Source of the DNA: an uncultured Bacilli bacterium
GTDB taxonomy: Bacteria > Bacillota_I > Bacilli_A > RF39 > UBA660
Direction of reading: 5' to 3'
Assembly: GCA_948874605.1 (NCBI GenBank)
Contig: CAQRXS010000005.1
Location: 1 to 32,186, forward strand
DNA length: 32,186 nt
The notes under the pieces are model-generated. The model was not told the origin of the DNA. It was given only the letters and a program-made list of their open reading frames with translations, and ran no database searches. Both the position numbers and the translations under genes were made by a program. Positions 7,801-15,400 of the stretch are shown here, one piece after another (within the stretch, counting starts at the first letter, position 1; every line of letters starts with the position of its first letter).

Positions 7801-10676
7801 AGTAATGCTAAAGTAAAAGCCTGACTAACTGTTCCATAGGACTTATTCGGTTCCAAATATTGAAGTGCATTAACACTTCTTGCTAAAAAATAATTTTGTT
7901 TATTATCAACAAATCTCGATTTTATAATATCTTTGAACGCAAAAACATCTTGATATAAAAGGGAAGCTTTCTTTTTTCCTTCTTTTGTTTCTATTTTTCT
8001 TCCTTCCATATTTATCAAAAAGCTATTTTTTATAACATTTCCATAGACTCCATCACATATAAGTGATAAACATGGAACAAAAGAAACTGCTCCTAAAACG
8101 GGATTGATTACCATACTAGTAGAAAGTAAACTGAATCCTGCTCCTATTTTACCAACCCTTGTAACTTGCTGTACACCTTTTTTCACAAATGAATTCAATG
8201 ACTTTGCTCTTTCTATTAATTTTGTATTAAGATTAGTATTAGTATTAGTATTAGTTTCAGATAAATTTCGAATTTTTAAATCTAAATTTCGAAGTTCCAT
8301 ATAAGAGTCTGCGATATCATCGGATATTTCAAATGCCAACCCCTTATTAGCCTGTTCATTAACTTGGGCAAGTTTTTCATTCGATGAAAGAAGCGCTTCT
8401 CTTTGACTATTTAAGGATTCAAGTTGACCTTCTAATTTGCCATTATTAAATATCTTAGATCCAAGGCCAAAAAGACCAAGCCCTGCAAGTTTTGAAGTAC
8501 TCCCTGAACTACTCAAATTCTTACCATTCAAAGTTGATAACTCTAATACTACATTCTTCGATGGAGAAGAATATTCTTCTATAATTTCTTTATAATTCAT
8601 ATTTTTTGTTTCAGGTAATAATTCATGCATAGCATCCACAAACTGCGATTCTGTTACATTCCCAGATTTAATTTGATTTTGTATTGTTTTGATATTCGAA
8701 CTATTAATTGCAAAACTAGATATATTCATAATTCCACCAGTAATTGCTCCATAAATTGCCGATTGAATTGCCTCTTGAGACAGTTCCTCTGTATTAATTG
8801 TCTTTTTCAAAATAGCCTTACTAGCAACCGCATCAATATAAGACTGAACAAATTCTTCATTACCCTCTTTCAAAGCAGACCGTAACAATGTTTTAAAACT
8901 AGTAACTTGCACATCACTTAAAAGAGGAATACCTCCGAGTACTTTTTCAGTTAACAATTCGCTTGCACCACTCACTAAACCATACTTTAAAGAAGAACTT
9001 TTATCATATCCTTCCACCATCGCACTATGAAAACTGCCACCTGCTGCACTTGCCCCAAAAGAAGTTTGCCCAATCGCAGGAACTAAAGCACTAAGCGCAA
9101 TACTAGGAACCATATTCCCTATCGATTGGCTAATTTGAAAATTATGATCTAATAACTTTCCATAGTCAGCTGTATAATCAATGAGTGCTGAAGATGATAT
9201 CAAATTCCCTTTGGCATCCTTTGATATTAAACCATTCTCTAACTTCGATTGATTTGAGGATATAGCCTGTAAAATATACATTGATTCATATTCCGTCGAA
9301 CTATATACTCTGTTCTCCTTATTAGTAAATAAGCCTTCATAGGCATATTTGATATTGGCCCCAAAACCAGTAATTCCCGTACCAAGACCTTGCATAGAAA
9401 CACTTAAATGATTTCCTACTGCTTGTATCCTTGAATTAGAATCCTTTAAATTCTTTAAAGAATCTAAAAACTTTTTAGCTTGCACCTCACCAACACGCAT
9501 GTTGATATTACTTTCCATGTCGGTTAAAAAAGATTTAGCAGCTTCTTCTCCATATTCTTGATAAGTATATTTGTAATAATTAATAACATCTGGTTCTAAG
9601 TCTTTTATTTTCAATAAATCATCATACACTGTATCACGAATTCCCACAATGGAAACACCTGTACCAAATTTTTTTTCAACAGCTTCTTTAAATGTAAAAG
9701 GGTCTACCTTCCCATATTTATTACAATAATCGCTAAAACTTATAGTTTTCATACTACTTGCAGAATCATATTTTATTAACTTTGTTAAGTTAGTATCATC
9801 TATATGCGTCTTGTCTTTAAAATTTTGATACTCTTTTGACTTCAAGCCAAAACTATAAGCAACAGTTTTTAATGCTTGATCTATTGATAATTTATTTCCA
9901 ATTTCTACATTAACTTTTTCTTGCGCATCTTTTAATGCATTCAGAAATTCTTTTGAGCTAGAAAAACCAGTTTTATCGATTAACTTTTGCAATCTTTGCT
10001 TTTCTTCATCCGTGGTTGCATTCCTGTAATCTCTTTCTAAAGCAGCAAAATCAGTATATCCTAATTGTTTTAAATTCTTTTCCACATTTTCTAATTTACT
10101 TAATTCACTTTGAGCTTCAGTGACTTTCATTCCTTGCTGTTGTAATGCTAAATTATAATAGTTTTGATAATATGCAGTTAAAAAATCCGCTTCATCCTTA
10201 GTAAAAGATGTTTTCTTATCTACCGTAAGTAACAACATTTGCATTGTCTCAGGAGTTAAATGAAACTTAGACAAATCAAGATTTATTTCATTTGTTAAAG
10301 AACTATTTTCAAAAGTGCTTAATTCTACATTTTGAAATATTTTATCATAATTTATTGGAGACTTCTTTAATGAGCAAGAAAATTTAGAAGCAATGGAAGA
10401 TACAGAAGAATCACTAATATATCCGCCCATCGAATCACTCATTTTATTTTCAAATGCTTCAATATCTTTCACATAGCTTTCAATATAATTTGCAAGTTCA
10501 GTTATATTATCCGAAATAGCTTTATAATTTTCTCGGATATCACTTAATATAGACGATATACAACTAGTAGAACTATTACTTAAAAAAACAGATTTTTTAT
10601 TTCGATAAAAACTAGCTCTACTTTTCAAACTAGTTACTTGATTCGATAGAATTCTTGTTTGTACCGTAATATTCAT
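4818..10676 (-). CDS. Giant T7SS effector candidate with papain/C39-like and transglutaminase-like domains
   Basis: At 1952 residues this is the largest gene. Residues 1-110 are a helical, Ser-rich LXG/WXG-like leader without a clear WXG; about 110-480 is predominantly helical. Gly/Ala-rich hydrophobic segments lie near 515-560 and 842-878. An NT repeat (about residues 808-815) sits between them. A first catalytic domain (about 1130-1400) has Cys1195 in GICDYA, His1367 in GKHSMTVLG and Asp1383 in VDSWG, the order of papain/C39-type cysteine peptidases. A second domain (about 1670-1765) has Cys1708 in IICKGWSEAF, His1740 in LGHKWVEI and Asp1755 in VIADATE, the transglutaminase-like triad. It follows WXG genes and precedes small proteins, the usual setting of T7SS toxins. 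Secretion and toxicity are inferred. The ATG at 10676 has a GAGGAGG site. Confidence 0.85.
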   Translation of the reverse strand: MNITVQTRILSNQVTSLKSRASFYRNKKSVFLSNSSTSCISSILSDIRENYKAISDNITELANYIESYVKDIEAFENKMSDSMGGYISDSSVSSIASKFSCSLKKSPINYDKIFQNVELSTFENSSLTNEINLDLSKFHLTPETMQMLLLTVDKKTSFTKDEADFLTAYYQNYYNLALQQQGMKVTEAQSELSKLENVEKNLKQLGYTDFAALERDYRNATTDEEKQRLQKLIDKTGFSSSKEFLNALKDAQEKVNVEIGNKLSIDQALKTVAYSFGLKSKEYQNFKDKTHIDDTNLTKLIKYDSASSMKTISFSDYCNKYGKVDPFTFKEAVEKKFGTGVSIVGIRDTVYDDLLKIKDLEPDVINYYKYTYQEYGEEAAKSFLTDMESNINMRVGEVQAKKFLDSLKNLKDSNSRIQAVGNHLSVSMQGLGTGITGFGANIKYAYEGLFTNKENRVYSSTEYESMYILQAISSNQSKLENGLISKDAKGNLISSSALIDYTADYGKLLDHNFQISQSIGNMVPSIALSALVPAIGQTSFGASAAGGSFHSAMVEGYDKSSSLKYGLVSGASELLTEKVLGGIPLLSDVQVTSFKTLLRSALKEGNEEFVQSYIDAVASKAILKKTINTEELSQEAIQSAIYGAITGGIMNISSFAINSSNIKTIQNQIKSGNVTESQFVDAMHELLPETKNMNYKEIIEEYSSPSKNVVLELSTLNGKNLSSSGSTSKLAGLGLFGLGSKIFNNGKLEGQLESLNSQREALLSSNEKLAQVNEQANKGLAFEISDDIADSYMELRNLDLKIRNLSETNTNTNTNLNTKLIERAKSLNSFVKKGVQQVTRVGKIGAGFSLLSTSMVINPVLGAVSFVPCLSLICDGVYGNVIKNSFLINMEGRKIETKEGKKKASLLYQDVFAFKDIIKSRFVDNKQNYFLARSVNALQYLEPNKSYGTVSQAFTLALLKKAKKMGFIKNLSFMKSDVKTNLTLERILLGVDHRDKKPQMYNLYFETTDKVFSKNDIDILLKGIDLSEFSIKTDKAGRILFDVDVSYEDVKAKLASAVSNLNTSSFLNLANGVKNTMADFYEYATSLIPKMSSSSKQVQSDEFHTKQANIDMAEVTQIEKPKTKYENAKQIESYFDQFPTEGRYGCNQDLPRIMVERDVPRVKELVKIVQSQISDITYDDAVKLISNLNDSSGICDYASIVNTIINMFKDKPDVFERHTGYSLTYVNDYGLTLPSDDLILLDLICFINKETLTDDSNNYRLTSSNKQYLLTNNDETQGIISKWLKSKNFDLNMQREAIYNNYGVLPWQKGLDIPLNELNNYLIQNIENALEHDSVILEVDPSRQQTQAKVLYLYDAEGQFHVLDGKHSMTVLGIQDDTHLIVDSWGKKCIVDINELREKNMYFALNIIRYIEDSSNKSTDASYNSNSEVDPSIVKFNDFCNDVDSEWITVSLNEEQTAYSISKSFLKDLIMDETVYQKFMNFKDNTSFFSENYEFSFDQVVGIQALTYFVEQYMQEGGIFSKEMKDRFEFIQSLYDKNLSSALNQENIYVEEGNQKYNFLVSDIQKYLETVSYSEIFNKFNLFSYYQNVPIIKAIASLSQKIKHSEILVDTYLLEKINYFDHLEQASTRINLDGVKQNEINFQNFEQEILGTLDPSFDPLSKIRKLYVELNKRMHYDMNYLGGTDDVRNDIYNKEVNIHSLNSNRIICKGWSEAFRQLLIDAGFNEEAVQIVGSDEHLGHKWVEIDLGEYIVIADATENIHHSTDLANCKVGAETVGLMYAPKSFSGIRLSQYVKNNSENIHKIQRQWNNIDEKIGYRQNSFNFFDLKSKIDSLFSNSTVYQKVIQNQSKESLFQKFLSMKIPDNTDGFEYYKYLKNMIYNQYGSLSQDVNVSIMLNALPSSQFEGITLVQPSASSELSTYMIYSESLGKVIFDNEADYQDFVRLLKLKGLK
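8232..8255 (-). repeat. Hexanucleotide tandem repeat inside the effector gene
   Basis: ATTAGT occurs four times in a row on the plus strand (minus-strand coding: Asn-Thr dipeptides). Copy-number change would add or remove two residues without shifting frame. It falls in a flexible region just before the second hydrophobic segment of the protein. Confidence 0.85.
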
Positions 10677-10697
10677 GATAATCCTCCTCTCAAAAAT

Positions 10698-11084
10698 TTA
10701 AGCCAGAACTTTTTCGATACCTTCTTTTATTTCTTTTAATTCACGTTGTAGCTTTTTCAACTTTCGTTGATGAGAACTTTTTTCATCGTCCATAAAAGCT
10801 ATAAATCTTTTTATTTCTGCTTCTTTTTTTTGGTAATCTTGAATCCGATAACCTACATTAATTAACAATTTTAAATTATTCCTAAGAGATTCAATACTTC
10901 CTGTATATGCTTTATTTTTATTGATATCTTTTATAGCTGAATTAACAGATTTGCGAATCTCACTAGGCAAAACGGAAGAAGAATTCAAAGAGTTTTGGAT
11001 AGAGTCCAACGAATATGTAGATAATTCATTAAGTGCCCGCTCAGCCATTTGTATCAAACTTTGATAATTTATTTTAGAATACAT
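10698..11084 (-). CDS. Helical T7SS accessory protein (Lap-like), upstream of effector
   Basis: The 128-residue protein is all-helical in appearance, with no signal peptide, membrane segment or cysteine. The C-terminal 45 residues (QKKEAEIKRFIAFMDDEK onward) are a Lys/Glu-rich coiled coil. It lies directly upstream of the giant gene, between it and two WXG100 genes. Bacillota LXG toxin operons typically encode two or three such small helical partners that bind the toxin N terminus as targeting chaperones, so this is a plausible partner of the effector. I cannot assign it to a specific Pfam family. The start is ATG at 11084 with AGGTGA upstream, overlapping the end of the preceding gene. Confidence 0.7.
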   Translation of the reverse strand: MYSKINYQSLIQMAERALNELSTYSLDSIQNSLNSSSVLPSEIRKSVNSAIKDINKNKAYTGSIESLRNNLKLLINVGYRIQDYQKKEAEIKRFIAFMDDEKSSHQRKLKKLQRELKEIKEGIEKVLA

Positions 11085-11091
11085 AATTCAC

Positions 11092-11391
11092 CTACTTACC
11101 TAAAAACTTCGAAAATAAATTAGTTGAATTAGAGCCCATTTGGCGATAGTTATTAAGAATACCAGCTAGATAAGCATTAATATTGTTTACAATCAATTCC
11201 ATATTTTGCATAGATTCATAGGTATCTTTTAATTGCTGAACATAAAAATCATGTGTAGGACTTTTCCAGTTACTAGAAGAAGTTATTATATTGAATCCTT
11301 CTTCTATTTCTTCAAGACAACGATTTATATTTTTTAAATCCTTTTCTATTTGCTGAGATAAATTTTCTACCTCACTAAATTTAAACTTCAA
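11092..11391 (-). CDS. WXG100 family protein (WXS variant)
   Basis: This roughly 100-residue protein is a helical hairpin with the turn motif NWKSP, where Ser replaces the Gly of WXG. WXG100 proteins form helical dimers and are recognised and exported by the EssC motor, either as substrates or as targeting partners for larger effectors. The longest frame begins with GTG at 11400 directly after the upstream stop, but no ribosome site precedes it. AGGTGA lies just before the in-frame TTG at 11391, so the 99-residue form is preferred; both remain possible. It probably pairs with the neighbouring 97-residue WXG100 protein. Confidence 0.8.
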   Translation of the reverse strand: MKFKFSEVENLSQQIEKDLKNINRCLEEIEEGFNIITSSSNWKSPTHDFYVQQLKDTYESMQNMELIVNNINAYLAGILNNYRQMGSNSTNLFSKFLGK

Positions 11392-11400
11392 TCCAATCAC

Positions 11401-11694
11401 CTATTTCAAATTTATCTTTTTGTTTTCATAACTTTCAACTAATTTACGTTGTCCTCCTAAATAACCACCTATATAATCATGATAACTATTTAAATTTCTT
11501 TCAAAATCATTCAAATCTTTCAAAAATGGTTCAATATTTTTAATAAAATAATCATAGTCTGAACCTTTCCAAGAATTTCCCATAGAAGATACATGATTTT
11601 TTAAAGATAGAATTGCCGAAGATAAGTCTTTTAAAACACGTTGATTGGTTTCTAATCTTGTTTGCATTATAGACTCAAACACCTCTATGTTCAT
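11401..11694 (-). CDS. WXG100 family protein
   Basis: The 97-residue protein has the size and helical hairpin layout of ESAT-6-like proteins, with the motif SWKGSD at Trp42 (Trp-x-Gly) in the turn. A conserved YxxxD/E export signal is not obvious at the C terminus. It is the first gene of the effector transcription unit, directly followed by a second WXG100 gene (the stop codon abuts the next frame). The ATG at 11694 is preceded by GGGTGAG. It probably forms a heterodimer with the next gene product; a role as secreted partner or targeting factor for the giant protein is inferred from order. Confidence 0.85.
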   Translation of the reverse strand: MNIEVFESIMQTRLETNQRVLKDLSSAILSLKNHVSSMGNSWKGSDYDYFIKNIEPFLKDLNDFERNLNSYHDYIGGYLGGQRKLVESYENKKINLK

Positions 11695-11711
11695 ATTCTC
11701 ACCCTATCATA

Positions 11712-11720
11712 ATAATACCA
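11712..11720 (-). promoter_or_regulatory. Extended -10 promoter of the effector unit
   Basis: On the minus strand TGG-TATTAT lies about 18 bp before the ATG of the first WXG100 gene and right behind the terminator of the tandem-WXG gene. The -35 position falls in the T-run, so there is no recognisable -35. Expression may also come from terminator read-through. Confidence 0.4.
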
Positions 11721-11733
11721 TAAAAAGGAATAG

Positions 11734-11760
11734 AAAAAAAGACGATTTTTATTTCGTCTT
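11734..11760 (-). terminator. Intrinsic terminator after the tandem-WXG gene
   Basis: AAGACGA (11760-11754) pairs with TCGTCTT (11745-11739) on the minus strand across an 8-nt loop and is followed by five T. The 5' arm overlaps the TAA stop codon (11761-11759). It separates the tandem-WXG gene from the effector unit. Confidence 0.75.
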
Positions 11761-12385
11761 AGTTTTGAGAGTTTACAGAACCAATATTGTCTAGCGCAGT
11801 TCTTAAATTCTTAAGAGCACTTTCAATAAATTCTTGAAATTGATTAAAATTATTATTTAATTTACTGTGAACTTCTCGCAATGTTTCAATTCCGCCACCA
11901 TCTCTCCAGTTTGATGTTAAAACATTGTATTTTGAATTATATTCATCTACAAATTGTAAAAATCTTTGTTTTACTTCTCCAAGTGAATTATAATCTTCAT
12001 TTGCACCATCTTTAGGTTTATATGCTTCTGTTGCAGTTGCACGCGCAATTTCACGAACTCCTTCTATTGTTTCAAACTGAGGCATTTTGCAAGTTCTTGC
12101 ATTTCCACCATTTGCTTCGATTGCACCTTGAGTATTATAAATAGATGTTACTGCTGCTGCTGATACCTCAACAGAATACTTACATACATCATATAAAGTT
12201 TCATGTAATGAAATTAAATTATTAATATGCACGGTTGCATCACTACCAACCCAGTTATTTTTTAAAGATTCAATGACTGTTGCTAATTTTTGAGCAACAT
12301 CTCCTCCTTCATGACTTACTTCATTAAAAGCGTTTACTTCTTGACCAGCTCTTTCAATGCTTTCAAAATCCATATCTAAATTCAT
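11759..12385 (-). CDS. Tandem WXG100-like protein (two WXG units in one chain)
   Basis: At 208 residues this is twice the normal WXG100 size. The first half (about 1-90) has NWVGSD at Trp45; after a linker rich in charged residues (about 100-130), the second half (about 130-208) has NWRDGGG at Trp160. Each unit has the helix-turn-helix pattern, so one chain could form the four-helix bundle that normally needs a WXG100 dimer. It has a very strong ribosome site (AAGGAGGAGG, about 7 nt before the ATG at 12385) and is flanked on both sides by terminators, so it is a separate, probably highly expressed, transcript. A small inverted repeat (12401-12419) lies just upstream of the ribosome site. Confidence 0.85.
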   Translation of the reverse strand: MNLDMDFESIERAGQEVNAFNEVSHEGGDVAQKLATVIESLKNNWVGSDATVHINNLISLHETLYDVCKYSVEVSAAAVTSIYNTQGAIEANGGNARTCKMPQFETIEGVREIARATATEAYKPKDGANEDYNSLGEVKQRFLQFVDEYNSKYNVLTSNWRDGGGIETLREVHSKLNNNFNQFQEFIESALKNLRTALDNIGSVNSQN

Positions 12386-12435
12386 ATATTTTCCTCCTCC
12401 TTGAGTACCCTACTCTCAATACGAGGATATCACAC

Positions 12436-12461
12436 AAAAAAAAGAAATGCAAAATTTCTTT
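12436..12461 (-). terminator. Intrinsic terminator after essC
   Basis: On the minus strand AAAGAAAT (12461-12454) pairs with ATTTCTTT (12448-12441) around 5 nt, followed by five T. It ends the zinc ribbon-esaB-essC unit about 30 bp after the essC stop. Confidence 0.7.
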
Positions 12462-12492
12462 TTCAAACACGTAAATAAAATGTAAAAGAATT

Positions 12493-15400
12493 CTACACAG
12501 AATCTTTTTTATAATCAACAAGTAGTTTAATCCTTGAAGCTCTAGAACTTTGAATAACAAAGCCATAGTCTTTTGGTAAATCCTCACGATCTTCACGATT
12601 AAGTTTAGAAACTTTAAATACACTTTGATCTCCAATTCCATTAGAAATCCACAAGCCTCGTGATGTGTCCGCACTAACTTTGAACCAATCTTCATAAGAA
12701 AAATTACGTATCAAATCTGGATTATCGACAAAGACAAATGATACTTTCAACATTTCACTATTTTTCTTCATCATTGTACTCAAAAGCTTTTTAGTCTCAT
12801 CTTTTAACTTACTAATAATATCATTTGTGCCAAACAAGAATACCACCATTGGTTTAAATTTAGAAATACTTAAAGTTTGATAATCATGAGCTTCATAAAC
12901 CTCGTAAACCTTATCAATATAAGTAGCAATTTGGCTTAAAATAGTATCAAATTGCTTTGAAAATATTTTATTTGAGAATAAAGATTCTTCAAAAGAATAG
13001 TCTGTAGAATTTAAGAAAAGAAAATCTACATTCATACTGTCCACAATTTGATTAGCAATTGCCTGAACAAAAGCTAAAGTATCTTCTACTTCATAACTTA
13101 AAATCAAATTAATACCATTCTTCCACAAATTGTATTTCTCTGTAGAAAGAGTATCTTTATTAACTCCAACAACTAATTGACTTCCCAAATCATTTTTAAT
13201 CGCTGCATAATTTACAACTTCTGGTAAAAGAGGTACTCTCTTTGCCCGATACTTCGTTTTTCCGGCAACAAACTCCGAATATTTAGTTATATAATCTGTA
13301 ATATCTTCATCTTGTTTTACAATACTAGCTGTTTGAAATTCATATATCGCATCTTTGCGAAACAATCCGCGGCCCTTAATAGAAGCTGGAGCTTTTCCTC
13401 GACAATTTCCTAAAATCGAAGAATAAGCACTTTCATCATTTTGTTCTAAAGTATAAATTAATGAGAAGTTTTGTTTCGTACGAATCCGTACAGAATTTTC
13501 AGAATTAACCGTTAAAAGAAAAAATATTCCATACTTAAAACAGTCTCGTGAAAGCTGATTTAAGATATCTACACTTTCCTCATAATTTTCAGAAAAAGCT
13601 TCAAAATTATTAATAATAATTACAAGGTTTGGTAAAGTTCCAGCTTTACTTTTAATATAAGATTCGTAGGTACCGCCATAACTCGCAAATAATTGCTTAC
13701 GAGTAGCCATTTCTTCTACCAACATTTTAAACAAATTATTAAATTTATCTTCTTCATTTAAATATAATATATCTCCTACATAAGGACTATTTTGAAACAT
13801 TCTAGTTGTTTCTGCACCATAATCAAGTAGATAAAAATTAACTTCTTCAGGTGCATAAGTAATCATACATGAATAAATAAGCGAAGAAACAAATTGCTCT
13901 TTACCACTTCCAGCAATTCCATAAACAATGGCATTCCCAGATGTAGAGAAAGGTACAGTTAATAAATACTGATTTTGTGTTGAAGGATCATCATATTCTC
14001 CAATGATCGGATTAAGCTCAAATAAAGTTCTTTCAAAATGATATTTACTTTTTAAAGAATCAACAAAAATATACGAAGGAATTTTATCTAACCATAATTT
14101 TTGAACCTGAATATTCTCTTGATGTGCAATATCACTTAAATATTGAACAATATTCGGAAGTTCTTCTCCAAGAGATTCAGCTTTTTCCTTTACTTCCCCA
14201 TCAAGTGAAGTTGTAACATAAGCAACATTATTAATTGTATTTACAGAAGTATCCAATTCTTTTTGGAAAGTCGTATTTGGATAATATTGACCTCCAGCCC
14301 ACGCAGATTGTCCTAATGTAAAAACTTCATCATATCCTACTTGTAAATAAAATCTACCAGTTTGCTTTAAATAAGCTGCATCTGGCTTCTTTAAAACTTC
14401 TTGACTGTCTCCTGTATCTTGAACTTTTAAACAGACACGAAATCTAGTATTTGACCATATTTGAGCATTTACAACACCACCAGGTTTTTGGGTAGCAAGT
14501 ATCAAATGTACTCCAAGACTCCGGCCCACACGCGCTACAGAAATTAATTTATCCATAAATTCAGGTTGTTGTTCTTTTAATTCAGCAAACTCATCACTAA
14601 TGATAAATAAATGAGCAATTGGCTCCATGGAAGATAGTTTACCTTCTCTCCATAATCGCTGATATTTATAAATATCTATAGTGCTTTCATTTGCAAGAGT
14701 TCTAGCCTTATTGAATTCTCTTTGACGCCTTTTTACTTCACTTTCAATAGAAGCTAGAGAACGATTAAGCTCATTACCATCTAGGTTCGTAATTGTTCCT
14801 GCCAAATGAGGTAACTGGTACTTATCGGATAAGAAAGCACCTGCCAAACTTCCTCCTTTATAATCAATTAAAATCACTTGAACTTCATTCGGATGATAAT
14901 TAACTGCTAGAGATAACACAAAACTAATAATAAATTCAGACTTACCAGATCCTGTAGTACCAGCTATAAGTCCATGCGGACCATGGTACTTTTCATGCAA
15001 ATCTAACGTAATTAATTCTCCACTTCGCCCAATTCCAATCGGAGCCTGTAAAGATAAAACTGGATTGTTTTTGCGCCAGCGTTCTAAAGAATTTAATTGA
15101 TTAACTCGACCTACCTGATACATTTCCAAAAATTGATACACGCTTGGCAAATTAGCTTCTACTTCCGTTTTAATATCAATTGGAATATTAGCAAGCTCTT
15201 GTGCACAAGAATATATAGAATCAATCGAAGAAAAATCAATTTGGAAAGCTTGTGCATCTGTATTTAAAACACTTTCAAAAATATGACAGTCCTTCGTGCT
15301 AACCTCAATAAAATTTTTACATTCATTTGGTAAAGCTGATATACGATCAACTAACAAGATAAAACTAAAACCAATATTTTCAGATACGGTCATAATATTT

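Noticed and set aside
8232..8255. Phase-variation switch at the ATTAGT repeat
   Set aside because: The unit is six bases, so copy-number changes keep the frame and cannot switch the gene off.
12363..12695. 110-residue minus-strand frame overlapping the end of essC and the start of the tandem-WXG gene
   Set aside because: It covers the essC terminator, lies in another frame of two well-supported genes, and its translation is low-complexity and hydrophobic without known motifs.
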